Below are positions 35,601 to 44,639 of a stretch of 64,000 bases of DNA, one piece after another (the stretch's first letter is position 1; each line of letters opens with the position of its first letter). A program made the position numbers and the translations under genes. The notes under the pieces are model-generated. The model was not told the origin of the DNA, did no database searches, and saw nothing but the letters and a program-made list of their open reading frames with translations. The stretch lies in assembly GCA_024449915.1 (NCBI GenBank), contig JAMZAV010001056.1:372001-436000 (forward strand). The letters are read 5' to 3'. Source of the stretch: Sweltsa coloradensis (taxonomy: Eukaryota; Arthropoda; Insecta; Plecoptera; Chloroperlidae).

Positions 35601-38600
35601 AGAATACAAGCGGGATATTTTCAATTATTCTTTAAATGACATTTAGTCCTGCCTATGAGTATATTGTCTACTCTAAATTACCCGTGCCCTAATTTGAGAT
35701 AAAATAAAAAATAGGTAAAATACTAATTTGTATTTAGAGTCTACCCATTCAGTCAGTGGGGGGCTTTAAAGCAGACCAAGCCAACCATGTCAGCGTCGAC
35801 GCCATAAACGCGCGAGCAAGATTAACTAAAAGACCGGTATTTTAATTAGGAAACACCGACTAAACAAGCTGGACACTATTCCACCCTCGGGCGTTGCCAG
35901 ATTCAACTTGGCTAAACCGGATCAACATTTGAGTTTATTATGTGCCACGTTTTCTAGGACGGCTCCAAAGTCACGGGTTAGAAAATACTCTAGTCAAGAA
36001 TTTATAGACATCAAATAATCTTTCCAACGTTTAATAGGTGAGTAAGTCATTCAATTTTAAGTTTCATAAGATTAAATTGAACGAATACACTCAAGTTAAC
36101 AATTCAGAAGTTAGTTGAGTTAGTTTTAAACTTATGAATTGTATTAAATATTAACAATTCCACCTACGGGAGTGTTTCCCGACTATCCAAAGCGATAAAT
36201 TAAATTTTAATATTGTACTTCAAAATAAGTCTGCTACTACGGTTAAGTCAGCAATTTTCCTTTAAATTTTAAAATCTTTTTTTTCCAAACACAATTTTTT
36301 GTTCGCTGTACAATCATGATAGGAACGATTGGTTTCTTTCAATTTTGTTCACGAAATGAACTATTCTGTATAGAAAGTGACACCTTACTTGTACAACATA
36401 GTGTAAATTAAATCTGTAGTTCATATAATGCAGATGTTGTAGTACATGCATAATTATCACTATATGTATTGTATAATAATATAATATAAAATAATTTGTA
36501 TAATTTTCCCTTCATATTTTTAGTGTACAATTAAAATATGTTGTATATAAAATGTTTGTATCACTTTCATTGTTGTTGTACATTATTATTTCAAACTCTA
36601 CTTAATTACATTTTCTTTATTTTGTGTGAATTTATGTAAATTACTTAATTTATATTTAGTTGACGTCCATTGCAAATCAGTTTTTATAATTGATCAAGAT
36701 GGACGTCAAAAAAAATATTAAATTAAAAAAATAAAATAATATACTTCAGATGTCCTTGTGTTTACCTTGGGAGTGAAGGCGATTGCCCTCTCCTTGCTCC
36801 CCTTCCTAGGTTTGCTCGTCACCACCGAGAACTCTGTCCTCACTTCTGTCTTGGCTCCCTTGGTCGGCCGCTCGGGTACTTCCGCCTTGACTTCGGTCAC
36901 CTCCGTCTCTAGCGGGAGCGTCTGCTCGGGAGTGAGGAGGAACGCCCCCACGTCGAGGACGGGAGAGGAGTCCTCTGACTCCCTCTTTATCTTGCTCTTT
37001 GTCGACTTGATAATCAGATCTTCGGGGTCATCCTTGGGCAGGACACGGGGGATACGGTGCGCTGTCACGAATTCGTCATCTGTCAGGACAAACAGAACAC
37101 GGTAAAACATATTTTACAAAATAAACTTTATCATTATATATTAAAATAACATGTTCACGTTTCCCGCTCCCGGATGAGTGTTGGGAAGAAGAAGAATCAA
37201 AAAGGCTATGGGAGGAGAGATGGAAATGGCGTGAGCTGGTGGTAAAAGAAGAAGAAAGAAGAAGAAGAAGAAGAAGAAGAAATTGAAGGAGAAGAGTGCG
37301 TACAGGCCTGCCAAGCCGATGTTAGTAAACTCTGTGTGCCCAAGACAACAGGAAGTTAACTATACCCGTTGATCGGAAAAACGTTGGGAACAGAACAGAA
37401 CAGAACAGAACAGAACAGGAGCAAAGATGTGATATTTATGTATATCGTGGGAAACCTGTCCAGAGAGCAATGCATTCCCCTCTTCGGGTGTGTAACTAGG
37501 TATTCTAGAATTTGGTTAATTGTACATAGAATGTCCAAAGGCTGTTATAGAGGACTTAATCCCGTGAATTCGCACTAACGACTTTAGAAAACCTCGGAAA
37601 AACTTTCATTCAGGGTTATGTGACAGTCTTTGAACCCGAGACCTCCCGAATCAGAGTCTCGCGATTGACGCTTGAGCCACCACTGTCGCTAACATCCTTT
37701 TATTTTACATTGCACAGTTGTCCTCCTTTGCAAGCAAGTTTAAAAATAACTAAATATATTGCTATCCATATGAAATAAATTAAATAATTTATTCAAAAAT
37801 TAAAATTATCCTAAATGCGCTGGTTTCACTTCTTCTTACGATTGATGATAATATTTGATATTTGACATTCAAACTAAAACCAACTAAGAAATTGAAGGTA
37901 TACGATATGAACACTAAAACATTGTGGTATACCTAATGATAAAATTAAATGTGACCATTTTGTTGAAAGAGAGGGGGAGGGGGTCCTATGCATCAATAGA
38001 AGCTTATGTTTGTGGGGGTTGAAGACGGGAATTAGAGTAACACCATCAGCCAATTAAAATTCAAAATTACCACTTCTGTTTCATCATTATTACAAATCAA
38101 TATGTTATATATCTCATGTTCTTAGTTCTTATTCATTTCATCATGTATTTGTAGAGGGGCAATGAGGATCGCTAAAGTGTGGCCTGCTAGGAAAAGATCT
38201 TTGTGCAAATTATCATCCTTAGCTGCACTTACGGAGAACAATATTTAAAACAAGTTCTGGTAAAAAAAACTTTCGAATCGACGGGGAGGCATCATAGTTT
38301 TCCGTATTTGGAGTGCTATTGTTCACCCTTTTTTTTTAAAAAAAATAATACTTTATTGACATATTGGTTAAATATAGATACAAGCAGTTAATAAATAAAT
38401 ATAGAAATTCCTGAGTAGTTAATTCACATACTCTTAACTTTCAAATAATACAGTAAAGAAAGATGTTATGTAGGTTGAGTTGGGCAGTGTGGTACATTGG
38501 GGAAAAAATAGAAACAAAAAACCCACTTATTCTTGCACTCAAAACACAGCAAGACACTGTGAAAAACATAAGAAAAAAAACTAAAAAACAAATAGCACTG

Positions 38601-40271
38601 AGATAAAAATGTTTCATAGAGAACTTCACAATTTTTTTATAATAAAATGTCTTTGGGGAGTTTATGTTTATATCTATATGGTAGAGTAAGGTAACTGTAT
38701 TGACCAAGGTTTGAAATTAGAGTATTTGAGCTATTGTTATAACAAGCACTATAAAAGTTTATGGTTAGGTTAAAAACAAAGTCGAAGATGGTTGGCAAAT
38801 GGAATAACTCATGGATAACTGAAATGGGTGTGTACTTTGGAATGTTTCCTACCATTCTCAGACATTTATTTTGGACAATTTGAAGTTTTTTAAAGTTTGA
38901 CGTACACGTGGAACTCCATATACGGGGGCGGCATATGTGAAGATCGGTCGGATAACCATGGTGTAGAGAAGCTGTTTGTTTGTTTTGTTTAAACTTGCTG
39001 GTTTTATTCAGAAGCGGGTAGTGATTGTAATATGAACACTTTTAATAAATTGTTCACCCTTCGTTGCATCAACTTAATGCAATATGAACACTTTTAATAA
39101 ATTCCATCTTTATACTATTTACGCAAGCATCTTTATCGGTCAATACTATTTTGAATACACCCCCTACATCAAATTAATCAGCAATAAATTACCAACATAT
39201 TATAAATATATTTAATAACAATTTAGTGAAGGCAACTCTTAATATAATGCATGAAAATTACGTTTCCGTGGTCAGGTTAATAATAAACAAAAATCATTAC
39301 CATAAATATATCAAAACAAACAAAGACAATAGCAAAGATAGACACATATATATTTCAATAAATTGAAGAATTGTCGTCCACTAAATTGTTTAAAATATTA
39401 AATATAAACTTTTCGTTTCAATACTTAAATATTCCATCTAGTTGCTAGTCCAGCGTTGAATGAGGGCAACACAAGGGACAGAACTAAAGACAAGACAGTG
39501 CAATGTCCCCTCGGTTATCGCTGTCCCCACACCGTTGCATCACCGCCGTTGTAAATGTTAACTTGTGGCATTCTCCTTGTAAGTAAGAGGATGTCAAAGC
39601 TTCGTCTGCATGGCCTATACAAGCTGTGGTTTGGACGTAAAGGTCAGTGGTTTTGATGGCGCTTATTTACTGTGTGAAACTGTGCACTGTTTTGTCATTA
39701 CAACATGTATACATGGATCTATTCTCCGCTTTGTGTGGCTGGGCACAATCGAGACTCGGTTGAGGTCAATGCCTTGATAAAAGTAATTAACATACATAGG
39801 AATTAGGAAGGTCCCTTACTCGGAAACAGTAGAAATCACAGTATTTTGTAAGTTAGAGACAAATGTTGGGTAATACGTGTCGCATCCTCTACTAATATTT
39901 TAATTTAGATACTGATATGGATGAAATATAATGCAAGATCTTGTCCATTAACTATATATTTTTTTACTAACGAAGGCCCTATAATAGCAGCTATAGCTTA
40001 TTGTAAATTGAATTTAATATAATACTGTAAACTAATAATGTTAGTTGTTTGGTTCTGCGTTGTGTAATTACATTAAAAAAAAACATTAATGTTACATACA
40101 TATAACAGTTAAATGTCCAATGATTGTAATTGAAATATAATTAAATTTCCTTAAATTAAAATAACTTCTAATATCTTCGTATGTTTAAAAGATATACTAA
40201 TACTTAGTTAAATGAACCCACGTTGAAGATTCAGTGGAAGATACAAGTGCACTATTTTAATTCGTTGTTGT

Positions 40272-40318
<47 letters not shown>

Positions 40319-41463
40319 CGTGTTCGTTGTTATTTCCGTCTTAAGGATCATTAAGATATTAATATATTACAAAGCTCAATGGAAGGTTGAGTCCTTGCTA
40401 GAACTTGAGCCACAACCGTGGGCCAATAAATAATATTTTTAATGTATTCAATTTAACATATCGAGTGTACTTTACGACACAACGAACTAACAAAATAACA
40501 GGACCCGATTTTTCGTCATTGAAATTATTGACGAATTGGAAGATTTTAAGATTAAAAACACGTCTTTGTAAGGATGCCCGGATTAAAGAACATGCCAGTT
40601 TTACTTCGGTGTGACCCTCTTCGGGTAACTAACCAGGGAATCGAAAGGGCTGTTTAAGAGAACTCAATCTCTGAATTCTCATAAACGATTGAATCTTGAA
40701 AAGACTTTCAGTCAGGACTGCCAGTGGCGGAATTCGAGCTCGTGACTGAACCGAGTCTCGTGCCTTACGCATCAACCACCTCTGTTATACAGGCCTAGTG
40801 TACAACAATGAAATACGCTCAATTATTAAACCTTAGTCTGATAATTGGTAAGTTTGAACCGAAGAGAAGATTGTTATTGAATTTCTATGTTTTAATTAGT
40901 ATTAATATTGTATTTGCGATTGTGTACGTTGATTTCTAGTCATAACTTCTTATGTTTGATTCTGCTATCTCTTTGTTTATGTATTATTGCTTTCCTTATG
41001 CATTGTTATAATAAATGATTTTCTCAATTTCATTAATCGGGAAACACTCCTGTAAAGGTGTATTTGATTTTATCCCGCTGAGACGGATTTTTTAATTTCT
41101 GGATTGATTTCCATAAAATGATTAATAGTTTTGATATTTAAGCAGGGTATTTTCTATGTTATTTTTTTGCTGGTTGCTGTCCACTGGCGTATATTCATGT
41201 GTCCTATATCATTGCTGTGATCAGTTTTTGATGAGATTTTTTTTCTTTTTCCGTCTTCTTTCTTTTCTTTTCTTATATTTGTTCATTTTAATTAATCTCA
41301 CTTTAATATTGTTAATAATATCTAATTTAAATGTGTTATCAAATGTGTTGTCTTACGATACATTACTGTTGTAATATTACTATTTCAAACTATGTTTGTC
41401 TGCATTTATGTGTTAGTTTTATTCAGTTGTCCTCCTTTGTAAATCAGTTTTTATAACTAAATA

Positions 41464-41494
<31 letters not shown>

Positions 41495-41666
41495 AAAATA
41501 AATATGGATGGATGGACTCACCTTGTTTAGTCTGGAACGAACTGCTCTGGATCTGGACGTATTCTTGTCCAGGACGGGGCTGTGTGATCACCTTCTGTTC
41601 TCTGTGGCTCTGGGGTCGAGCCCCGGACAGGGCTACCAACAGCGCCAGGACTAGCAGGGCGGGCAT
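23477..41666 (-). CDS. Secreted Thr/Pro- and Arg-Gly-rich mucin-like matrix protein, 14 coding exons
   Basis: Fourteen exons with GT-AG ends and matching phases join to 3237 nt, giving 1078 residues plus stop: 41522-41666, 36766-37079, 35300-35578, 33340-33659, 30328-30561, 29071-29363, 28358-28558, 27588-27790, 26915-27183, 26056-26325, 24952-25104, 24669-24849, 24280-24481, 23477-23649. Residues 1-16 form a signal peptide. Residues 321-335 are DYEYEYVYYYYDDDE. Residues 678-696 hold two polythreonine runs suited to O-glycosylation. Residues 350-1078 alternate Arg-Gly clusters (RGRGRG, RYRQRG, RARARF, RRRGG) with TTEAP-like and acidic Ser/Glu stretches. There is one cysteine (about residue 240), no membrane segment and no RGD. 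It looks like an extracellular, disordered, arthropod-type matrix or cuticle protein. Tenectin-like proteins are one possibility, but no von Willebrand C domains are present, so I leave it unnamed. Confidence 0.82.
23724..24183. mobile_element. hAT-like nonautonomous element (MITE) in intron 13
   Basis: The ends are CAGTGGCTTAACTA and, inverted, CAGTGGCGTAACTA, followed by G-rich subterminal runs. Flanking octamers AATTTAGC and GCTTTAGC agree at six of eight positions, fitting a decayed 8-bp hAT target duplication. Inside, CCTCCAAAGATCAGTGGTCA is tandemly repeated twice near 23783-23825. Confidence 0.8.
24280..24481 (-). CDS. Mucin-like gene, exon 13
   Basis: Acceptor CACCTGCAG, donor GTAAGT, phase 0 to 1. 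It encodes TQEVVTTPAPDALTRLRNRP, then two further basic clusters (VRRPLIPRRK) and a Ser/Asp-rich end. Plus-strand frames of 60-75 codons here are shadows. Confidence 0.85.
24669..24849 (-). CDS. Mucin-like gene, exon 12
   Basis: Acceptor GTCTCTAG, donor GTGAGG, phase 2 to 0. The Arg codon is split at its start. It reads RNRLSVGSGPRPLRPGARVN, then TTLAPSTEPED and a Ser/Gln/Glu-rich tail. The frame stays open past the donor for about 20 codons, so intron retention cannot be excluded. Confidence 0.83.
24952..25104 (-). CDS. Mucin-like gene, exon 11
   Basis: Acceptor CTTCTCAG after a strong pyrimidine tract; donor GTTGGT is the weakest of the gene. Phase 2 to 2, with Arg codons split at both ends. 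It encodes RFNLRRRGGAIKLHSTAAP and an acidic Ser/Glu stretch. The frame remains open into both introns (24864-25349), so the ends rest on splice signals and phase. Confidence 0.78.
25900..26030 (+). repeat. tRNA-derived SINE fragment beside exon 10 donor
   Basis: The B-box GGGTTCGATATCC is followed by GATTTCTGGTTTGATTTCCA. Nearly the same tail occurs at 41085-41120 (ATTTCTGGATTGATTTCCAT), so the two define a dispersed family. The element ends about 25 bases from the exon 10 donor and is antisense to the gene. Confidence 0.55.
26056..26325 (-). CDS. Mucin-like gene, exon 10
   Basis: Acceptor TTCTCAG, donor GTAAGA, phase 2 to 2; split Arg codons at both ends. It encodes RVTSAGGRRGFSKSTSPRPE, a Glu-rich stretch, GLPRNRFGSARLPKVTTPT and a Ser/Ala-rich end. 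Symmetric phase makes it a unit that can be duplicated or skipped without loss of frame. Confidence 0.85.
26915..27183 (-). CDS. Mucin-like gene, exon 9 (polythreonine)
   Basis: Acceptor AAATTAAAG has a poor pyrimidine tract; donor GTAGGT; phase 0 to 2. It contains nine and then seven consecutive threonines around a PAP, followed by AGRGRYRQRG, PRKSFRAGSSDT and STRARARFGSN. The threonine block is the most mucin-like part of the protein. Confidence 0.83.
27588..27790 (-). CDS. Mucin-like gene, exon 8 (helical segment)
   Basis: Acceptor CCTTGCAG, donor GTAAGT, phase 1 to 0. Unlike its neighbours it lacks Arg-Gly or Thr repeats. LTNAAMDKAALELYAVLSQA looks amphipathic and helical and is followed by an acidic stretch. 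It may be the only folded piece of the C-terminal half. Confidence 0.83.
28358..28558 (-). CDS. Mucin-like gene, exon 7
   Basis: Acceptor GTGTCACAG, donor GTAAGA, phase 1 to 1. It encodes NEEEEVIKPRGRGRGQASTT, then acidic (LNDEEDVD) and basic (RGQLSRRPDAAIRSRGQ) patches and a DDEEDE end. Confidence 0.85.
29071..29363 (-). CDS. Mucin-like gene, exon 6
   Basis: Acceptor CTCCTGCAG, donor GTAAAT, phase 2 to 1. It reads RTRGRTLTTEEPVVAEERLP, PPRSRSNHNSNS, RVRGSSGTNSVRRPS and a polar tail. The overlapping 111-codon plus-strand frame is antisense to it. Confidence 0.85.
29420..30310. other. Intron 5, no feature recognised
   Basis: The interval between exons 6 and 5. It is slightly GC-richer than other introns around 29600-29790 and 30030-30300. 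GACGTC words and a GATTCCCGAC/GTCGGGAATC pair (about 30112 and 30259) form a loose inverted repeat. No exon or known element is recognised. Confidence 0.4.
30328..30561 (-). CDS. Mucin-like gene, exon 5
   Basis: Acceptor TTATTGCAG, donor GTACGT, phase 2 to 2. It encodes TTSTTAGPTTTSRLYLPKKE, then HETTRGRTRGQAAAVVPEEK and ARGAAF, ending in a split Arg codon. First of the Thr/Arg modules. Confidence 0.82.
30562..33339. other. Intron 4 (2.8 kb), no exon seen
   Basis: Mostly AT-rich. Tracts near 30800-30870 and 31590-31660 contain GGGTTCA/GTTCGAGCC-type words like weak tRNA B boxes, but no full SINE. A palindrome-like ACATGTC/GACATG cluster lies near 31690-31750. Nothing else is recognised. Confidence 0.4.
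33340..33659 (-). CDS. Mucin-like gene, exon 4 (Tyr/Asp-rich patch)
   Basis: Donor GTAAGT. Two acceptors lie close together; only the one before 33659 keeps phase 0 with exon 3, giving EVSTTAPLPNH. The exon encodes a Lys/Asn run (EKNKNKNKD) and the patch KKGPNGQDYEYEYVYYYYDD, then a Gly-rich end. The Tyr/Asp patch could bind metal or be sulfated or cross-linked; that is speculation. Confidence 0.85.
33893..34165. repeat. Dispersed repeat, copy 1 (about 270 bp)
   Basis: Begins TTGTATTTAGAGTCTACCCA and ends near CTAGGACGGCTCCAAAGTCA. The same start, end and several interior words recur at 35727-35978 in the same orientation, with strong divergence in between. Its first part resembles the hairpin tail repeat seen at 46863 and 57958. 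Confidence 0.6.
34216..34288 (-). repeat. tRNA-like SINE head
   Basis: Minus strand: TGGCTCGTTGGTCTTGTTGT, an anticodon-like stem TCTGC/GCAGA around TTCCAAT, and GGTCCAGGGTTCGATTCCCG. A- and B-box sequences are good, but the T stem has mismatches and the acceptor stem does not pair, so I call it SINE-derived. ACAAGACCAACGAG is duplicated beside it. Confidence 0.6.
34470..35110. repeat. Tandem duplication, about two copies of a roughly 300-bp unit
   Basis: CCTCCACCAAA marks unit starts at about 34480, 34818 and 35100. Between them the order of blocks is conserved: GATCAAGCTAG, CGACCACTTTTCC, CACAACGTTGTTTGTGTAAA, GAGCTTGCGTATTAGAAAAC. The second unit is about 55 bp shorter. It lies in intron 3. 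Confidence 0.8.
35300..35578 (-). CDS. Mucin-like gene, exon 3
   Basis: Acceptor TTGTTTCGCAG, donor GTGGGT, phase 0 both ends. It reads ETSLAPSSPTLDVNVETKGD, GTIIGADEKKVMIKKLSAVD and SSKDELTLKEVEVKPSSELG, ending with the only cysteine (LSLCRRTGSQ). Alternating hydrophobic residues suggest short beta strands. Confidence 0.85.
35727..35978. repeat. Dispersed repeat, copy 2
   Basis: Partner of 33893-34165, same orientation and same terminal words. The two copies flank exon 3, so the exon sits between direct repeats that could recombine. Confidence 0.6.
36660..36709. repeat. Hairpin-forming retroelement tail with TTGACGTCCAT arms
   Basis: Perfect 11-bp inverted arms (TTGACGTCCAT / ATGGACGTCAA) enclose AAATCAGTTTTTATAA, the core of the dispersed tail repeat described at 41424-41497. 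It lies 57 bp from the exon 2 donor. Confidence 0.6.
36766..37079 (-). CDS. Mucin-like gene, exon 2
   Basis: Acceptor TCCTGACAG, donor GTAAAC, phase 1 to 0. It encodes DEFVTAHRIPRVLPKDDPED, a Lys-rich stretch, LDVGAFLLTPEQTLPLETE and Val/Lys/Thr-rich polar sequence. The plus-strand 115-codon frame is a shadow. Confidence 0.85.
37246..37281. repeat. (GAA)n microsatellite
   Basis: About twelve GAA units with one imperfection, in intron 1 of the mucin-like gene. Confidence 0.9.
37388..37419. repeat. (CAGAA)n microsatellite
   Basis: Six tandem ACAGA units. The short frames in both directions here come from the repeat. Confidence 0.9.
37478..37690 (-). repeat. tRNA-derived SINE, copy 1
   Basis: Minus strand begins with an A-box-like GGTGGCTCAAGCGTC and a B-box GTCTCGGGTTCAAAGAC, then CTGAATGAAAGT, and ends near ACCCGAAGAGGG. 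The same order occurs at 40605-40795 on the same strand, defining a roughly 200-bp SINE family. A decayed retroelement-tail copy follows near 37719. Confidence 0.7.
38331..39048 (-). pseudogene. 5'-truncated LINE insertion with 13-bp target duplication
   Basis: Minus-strand pieces match the C-terminal end of a Jockey/I-like reverse transcriptase polyprotein: RPIFTYAAPVYG, then after a frameshift FKKLQIVQNKCLRMVGNIPK and further sequence ending PYRYKHKLPKDILL. The 3' end has AATAAAG and an A-rich tail at about 38331-38348. ATTGTTCACCCTT flanks both sides (38318-38330 and 39049-39061). It is in intron 1 of the mucin-like gene, same orientation. Confidence 0.88.
39062..40260. other. Intron 1 interior, nothing recognised
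   Basis: AT-rich, with a slightly GC-richer patch at 39440-39650. No exon was supported. Confidence 0.4.
40272..40318. repeat. (GTT)n microsatellite
   Basis: About fifteen uninterrupted GTT units in intron 1. Confidence 0.95.
40605..40795 (-). repeat. tRNA-derived SINE, copy 2
   Basis: Same family as 37478-37690. The shared end CCCTCTTCGGGTAACTAACC, the internal GACTTTCAGTCAGGA block and the decayed tRNA head near 40735-40795 lie in the same order. Confidence 0.65.
41424..41497 (+). repeat. LINE/SINE tail repeat with hairpin and (TAAA)n
   Basis: Contains GTTGTCCTCCTTTGTAAATC, a short AGTT/AACT hairpin and a run of AAAT units. Related copies: 36660, 55380-55521 (plus), 46863-46945 and 57958-58021 (minus). 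Consensus of the others ends GGATGGACGT before the TAAA run. It probably marks 3' ends of one non-LTR family. It sits just downstream (gene sense) of exon 1. Confidence 0.7.
41522..41666 (-). CDS. Mucin-like gene, exon 1 (signal peptide)
   Basis: The start ATG is at 41664-41666. MPALLVLALLVALSGARPQS is a typical signal peptide, with likely cleavage near residues 16-17. The donor is AAG|GTGAGT, phase 1. TTTTGTTGTCAG sits one base before the ATG, a probable acceptor, so an upstream noncoding exon is likely. A longer frame adds MVCFVVR, but it would read through that acceptor. Confidence 0.88.
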
Positions 41667-41779
41667 CCTGACAACAAAACAGACCATCAGACAACCAGCT
41701 CACATCGAATCCCAAATAAAACAGAGATTTTTGAGACCGGAGCAACAGAAATCGAAATCACGCCCATTCACGCTATAGA

Positions 41780-43480
41780 GTCTACTTTGCTACACCTCTG
41801 AGGCTCTGAGTACCTATTGCCTACTCGATTGCTGGATAATAATAATTGTACGATATACTATTTTCATGGCCATTTAACTTTAACTAAATAATTTATTCTA
41901 AAAAGTCAGGCATGTTGAAAAAGTTACATTTGATGTGAATAATCAGCTTACATTATTACTATTATTTTTCAATTTTTTTCATTTTTTCATTTTCATTTCA
42001 TTTTTTTTAATATTTCGTTATTATTTTTACAAATTAAATTATTCTAGAAATTACTATAAAAATGTAGGCTATATAAATGTTTCAGGAACTATTTTATTAT
42101 TGTCAGTACTACTGTAATAATGGATTATTATCAAGTGTTATGAAACAGTCAAGATGATAATGAGCATTATGTAACATTTAATAACATACATATTGATAAT
42201 AAGCTTTAATCAGAGCATGAGAAGTAACAAGAATTTAAACTAATTAGTAAGAATACTGATTTTCATTAATGCGCAAAGAAAACGATTATTCGTAAGCATT
42301 TTAAATTTTTGGGTCAATACTTTCTTTAATTAAACAGATTTGTCTAGCATTAATTTCTCTTCTAAATGTGGCGTGCTTCAGTAAGCAAATATTTCCACCA
42401 TGATTTCATCGTTTCGGTTGCGTAAGGCATGGTTTAGCATGCAACTATTAAGTGCACACATTTGAGGTGTTTTTATCTAAAATAGGTTGCGGTTGGTTTA
42501 TTAAGGCCTACGCCAGTCATGCTTGCGATACCTAAAGGGAAAGTATGTCGGTAACCAATCTGCATTTATTAATTGACAGTTTGAATAAATGCACATATTA
42601 TTAAACACCGTATGGCCGTACGTATTTAATGAATAATTTTCATTCGACTTCTGTTTGCACAATTATAATTACAGAGATACATCATCATAATGAGAGTTAA
42701 TAATATTACAGACAGGGGCTTAGCAACGAGGGGGCCGGGGGGCACCGGGGGATCAAGCCAAAAAGTGAACAAGATATACAACTGAAAAAATAGTTGCAGT
42801 CGGTGTGCTGGCTTGTGGCTAGTTGTGCAGAAAAAAAAAGAGCTTATCATCCCCTTACCTCCCCCCCCCCCCCCCCCACCCTTTCACCCATTTTAAAAAG
42901 TGTTCAAGGTTCACATAAATAAACAAGAAAAAAAAAAATTTTAAAAAGTCCAATGACAATTTACTTAGTCATGAATTAAGAACTTACTGTTACTGTGTCT
43001 AAGGGTAACCATTAAACAAACTTCAAATTAGAATGCAGTAATCGGAATCTAACCAACTATACCTCCCAAATAGATTCTCGGTAAGTGAGCCAATTTTAAC
43101 AAAGATCTGAATAATTGTACAGTAAGCGTTCAAGAAATATGCGCATAATAGGTAAAACTATGATCTCGGTATGTGCGTGACCTTCAAATATGCATACCGG
43201 TTCGGCTAGATGACGTGAAGGAGAAAGTGAAGAGATGAAAGAAGTAGTTGATCAGATCAGATTAAAAATATATCTAGCGGAATGGGAGTAGATTATTGTA
43301 GGTCATTATACGAGAGATCGGTGAAGGTGAAGATCACGCAAGTTATTAAAGTTTCGTAATCATTTCATATGGTTTTGAGAGTTTATGAATGTGTATTTTA
43401 AAGTCTAGGTCCATTCACTAAGAGAACTGATATCTGGATCATATCGGTTTAACTGGCTTTAAGGTTATTAAAGACTACCA
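41780..43480. other. Intergenic AT-rich stretch with a G/C-run repeat
   Basis: No gene was supported. At about 42712-42745, CAGGGGCTTAGCAACGAGG resembles the end of a nonautonomous DNA element, and a C run at about 42859-42878 may be its other side. The rest is AT-rich. Confidence 0.4.
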
Positions 43481-43492
43481 CCAATATTGAAA

Positions 43493-43810
43493 CCACGCGA
43501 AATTACACAGTTTTTTTCGTGATATCTCGAGAACGGTGCAAAATATCTAAAAACTGATTGCAGACAGCTGAATATTTTTGTTAGAACAATATAATGCAAC
43601 AAAAAACACTCAAAAAATAATCTGTGCCGTTTGTATTTCAAATATGCATTTAATTAATTAAATGTGAAATAAAAAACTTTATTACCATCACATTACAATA
43701 TTTTTCCGTGCTGGCTATAGTCCTCACAAAACCACATAGGTGTCTGCAAACGGTTTAACGATATTTTACAGCGTTCGTGAGATATCGCTAAAACCAGTAA
43801 TGCCGCGTGG
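43493..43810. mobile_element. MITE with imperfect inverted ends (318 bp)
   Basis: The ends pair over about 48 bases with mismatches: CCACGCG..ATTAC....TTTT....GATATCTC..GAACG on each side. No coding capacity. The target duplication is unclear; TTAA lies near both flanks. Confidence 0.65.
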
Positions 43811-44639
43811 ACCCTTAATGCAGAATAGAGGGGTTTACATACTGGATCGCTTCGAACCTGTACCGAGTGTCCTATGGGGTTGTGGTTTGCACCAGTATGT
43901 TATACTTTAGAATGTGTATGGCGCGATCAGAGCACATTTTCAAAACATTGCCGAGTATAGGCCTACAAAGAGTTTTAAAAAAGTTGTTATCAAAGCTTGT
44001 GGAGGAAAAAGTTATCTGAAATGTTCAAAATTCTCTAATCGCACCATGCAAATTTTTGAGATGCACATTGGAGTTCAAAAAGTGAACTGGAATGTATATG
44101 AAAATTGGCTGAATTTGTTGATCAAGCGTTTTTAAAAATAGATATTTGCCATTTAAAAAAAAGTTGGCCCGAGGTCATGTCTGCGTCACCGACATAGTAA
44201 CCAGAGAATAATTAAAAGAAAGTACAGGGTTGTAAATTTCTCATTTTCACCTTTAATATTATTATCACTACATATTTCCTTCGTTGTAAGACTTTTCACT
44301 GGAACAAAATACTATTGAGCGACACATGTTTAAAAAAATAAAACTGTTTTGTAGTTAACGTTGTCGATGTCTTGTTTCTAGTCCATCATTGCGGGATCTA
44401 CGAGTAGCCTAGGCTATAGCTCGTGAATTCTTTCACTGGTCTGAATCTTAGATCACATGTTGACGTCATGTTACATTTTCTGATGTCATTCCGGGCGTTT
44501 CTCGTTAACGAGGTATTTGTTAACCTCCCTTAGTTAGTCATGCATTCTCTCGGTTCTTTACGCTACGCCCCCAGTATTTAAACCACAGTACTGTCCAAGC
44601 ACGCTTTCGCCATTTCACCAAGTCATCAAGTCTCCTATA

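Noticed and set aside
36758..37105. 115-codon plus-strand frame
   Set aside because: Shadow of exon 2; it crosses both splice sites without its own support.
23477..41666. Naming the gene tenectin
   Set aside because: Thr/Pro-rich composition is suggestive, but the cysteine-rich von Willebrand C domains of tenectin are absent and I cannot run a search.
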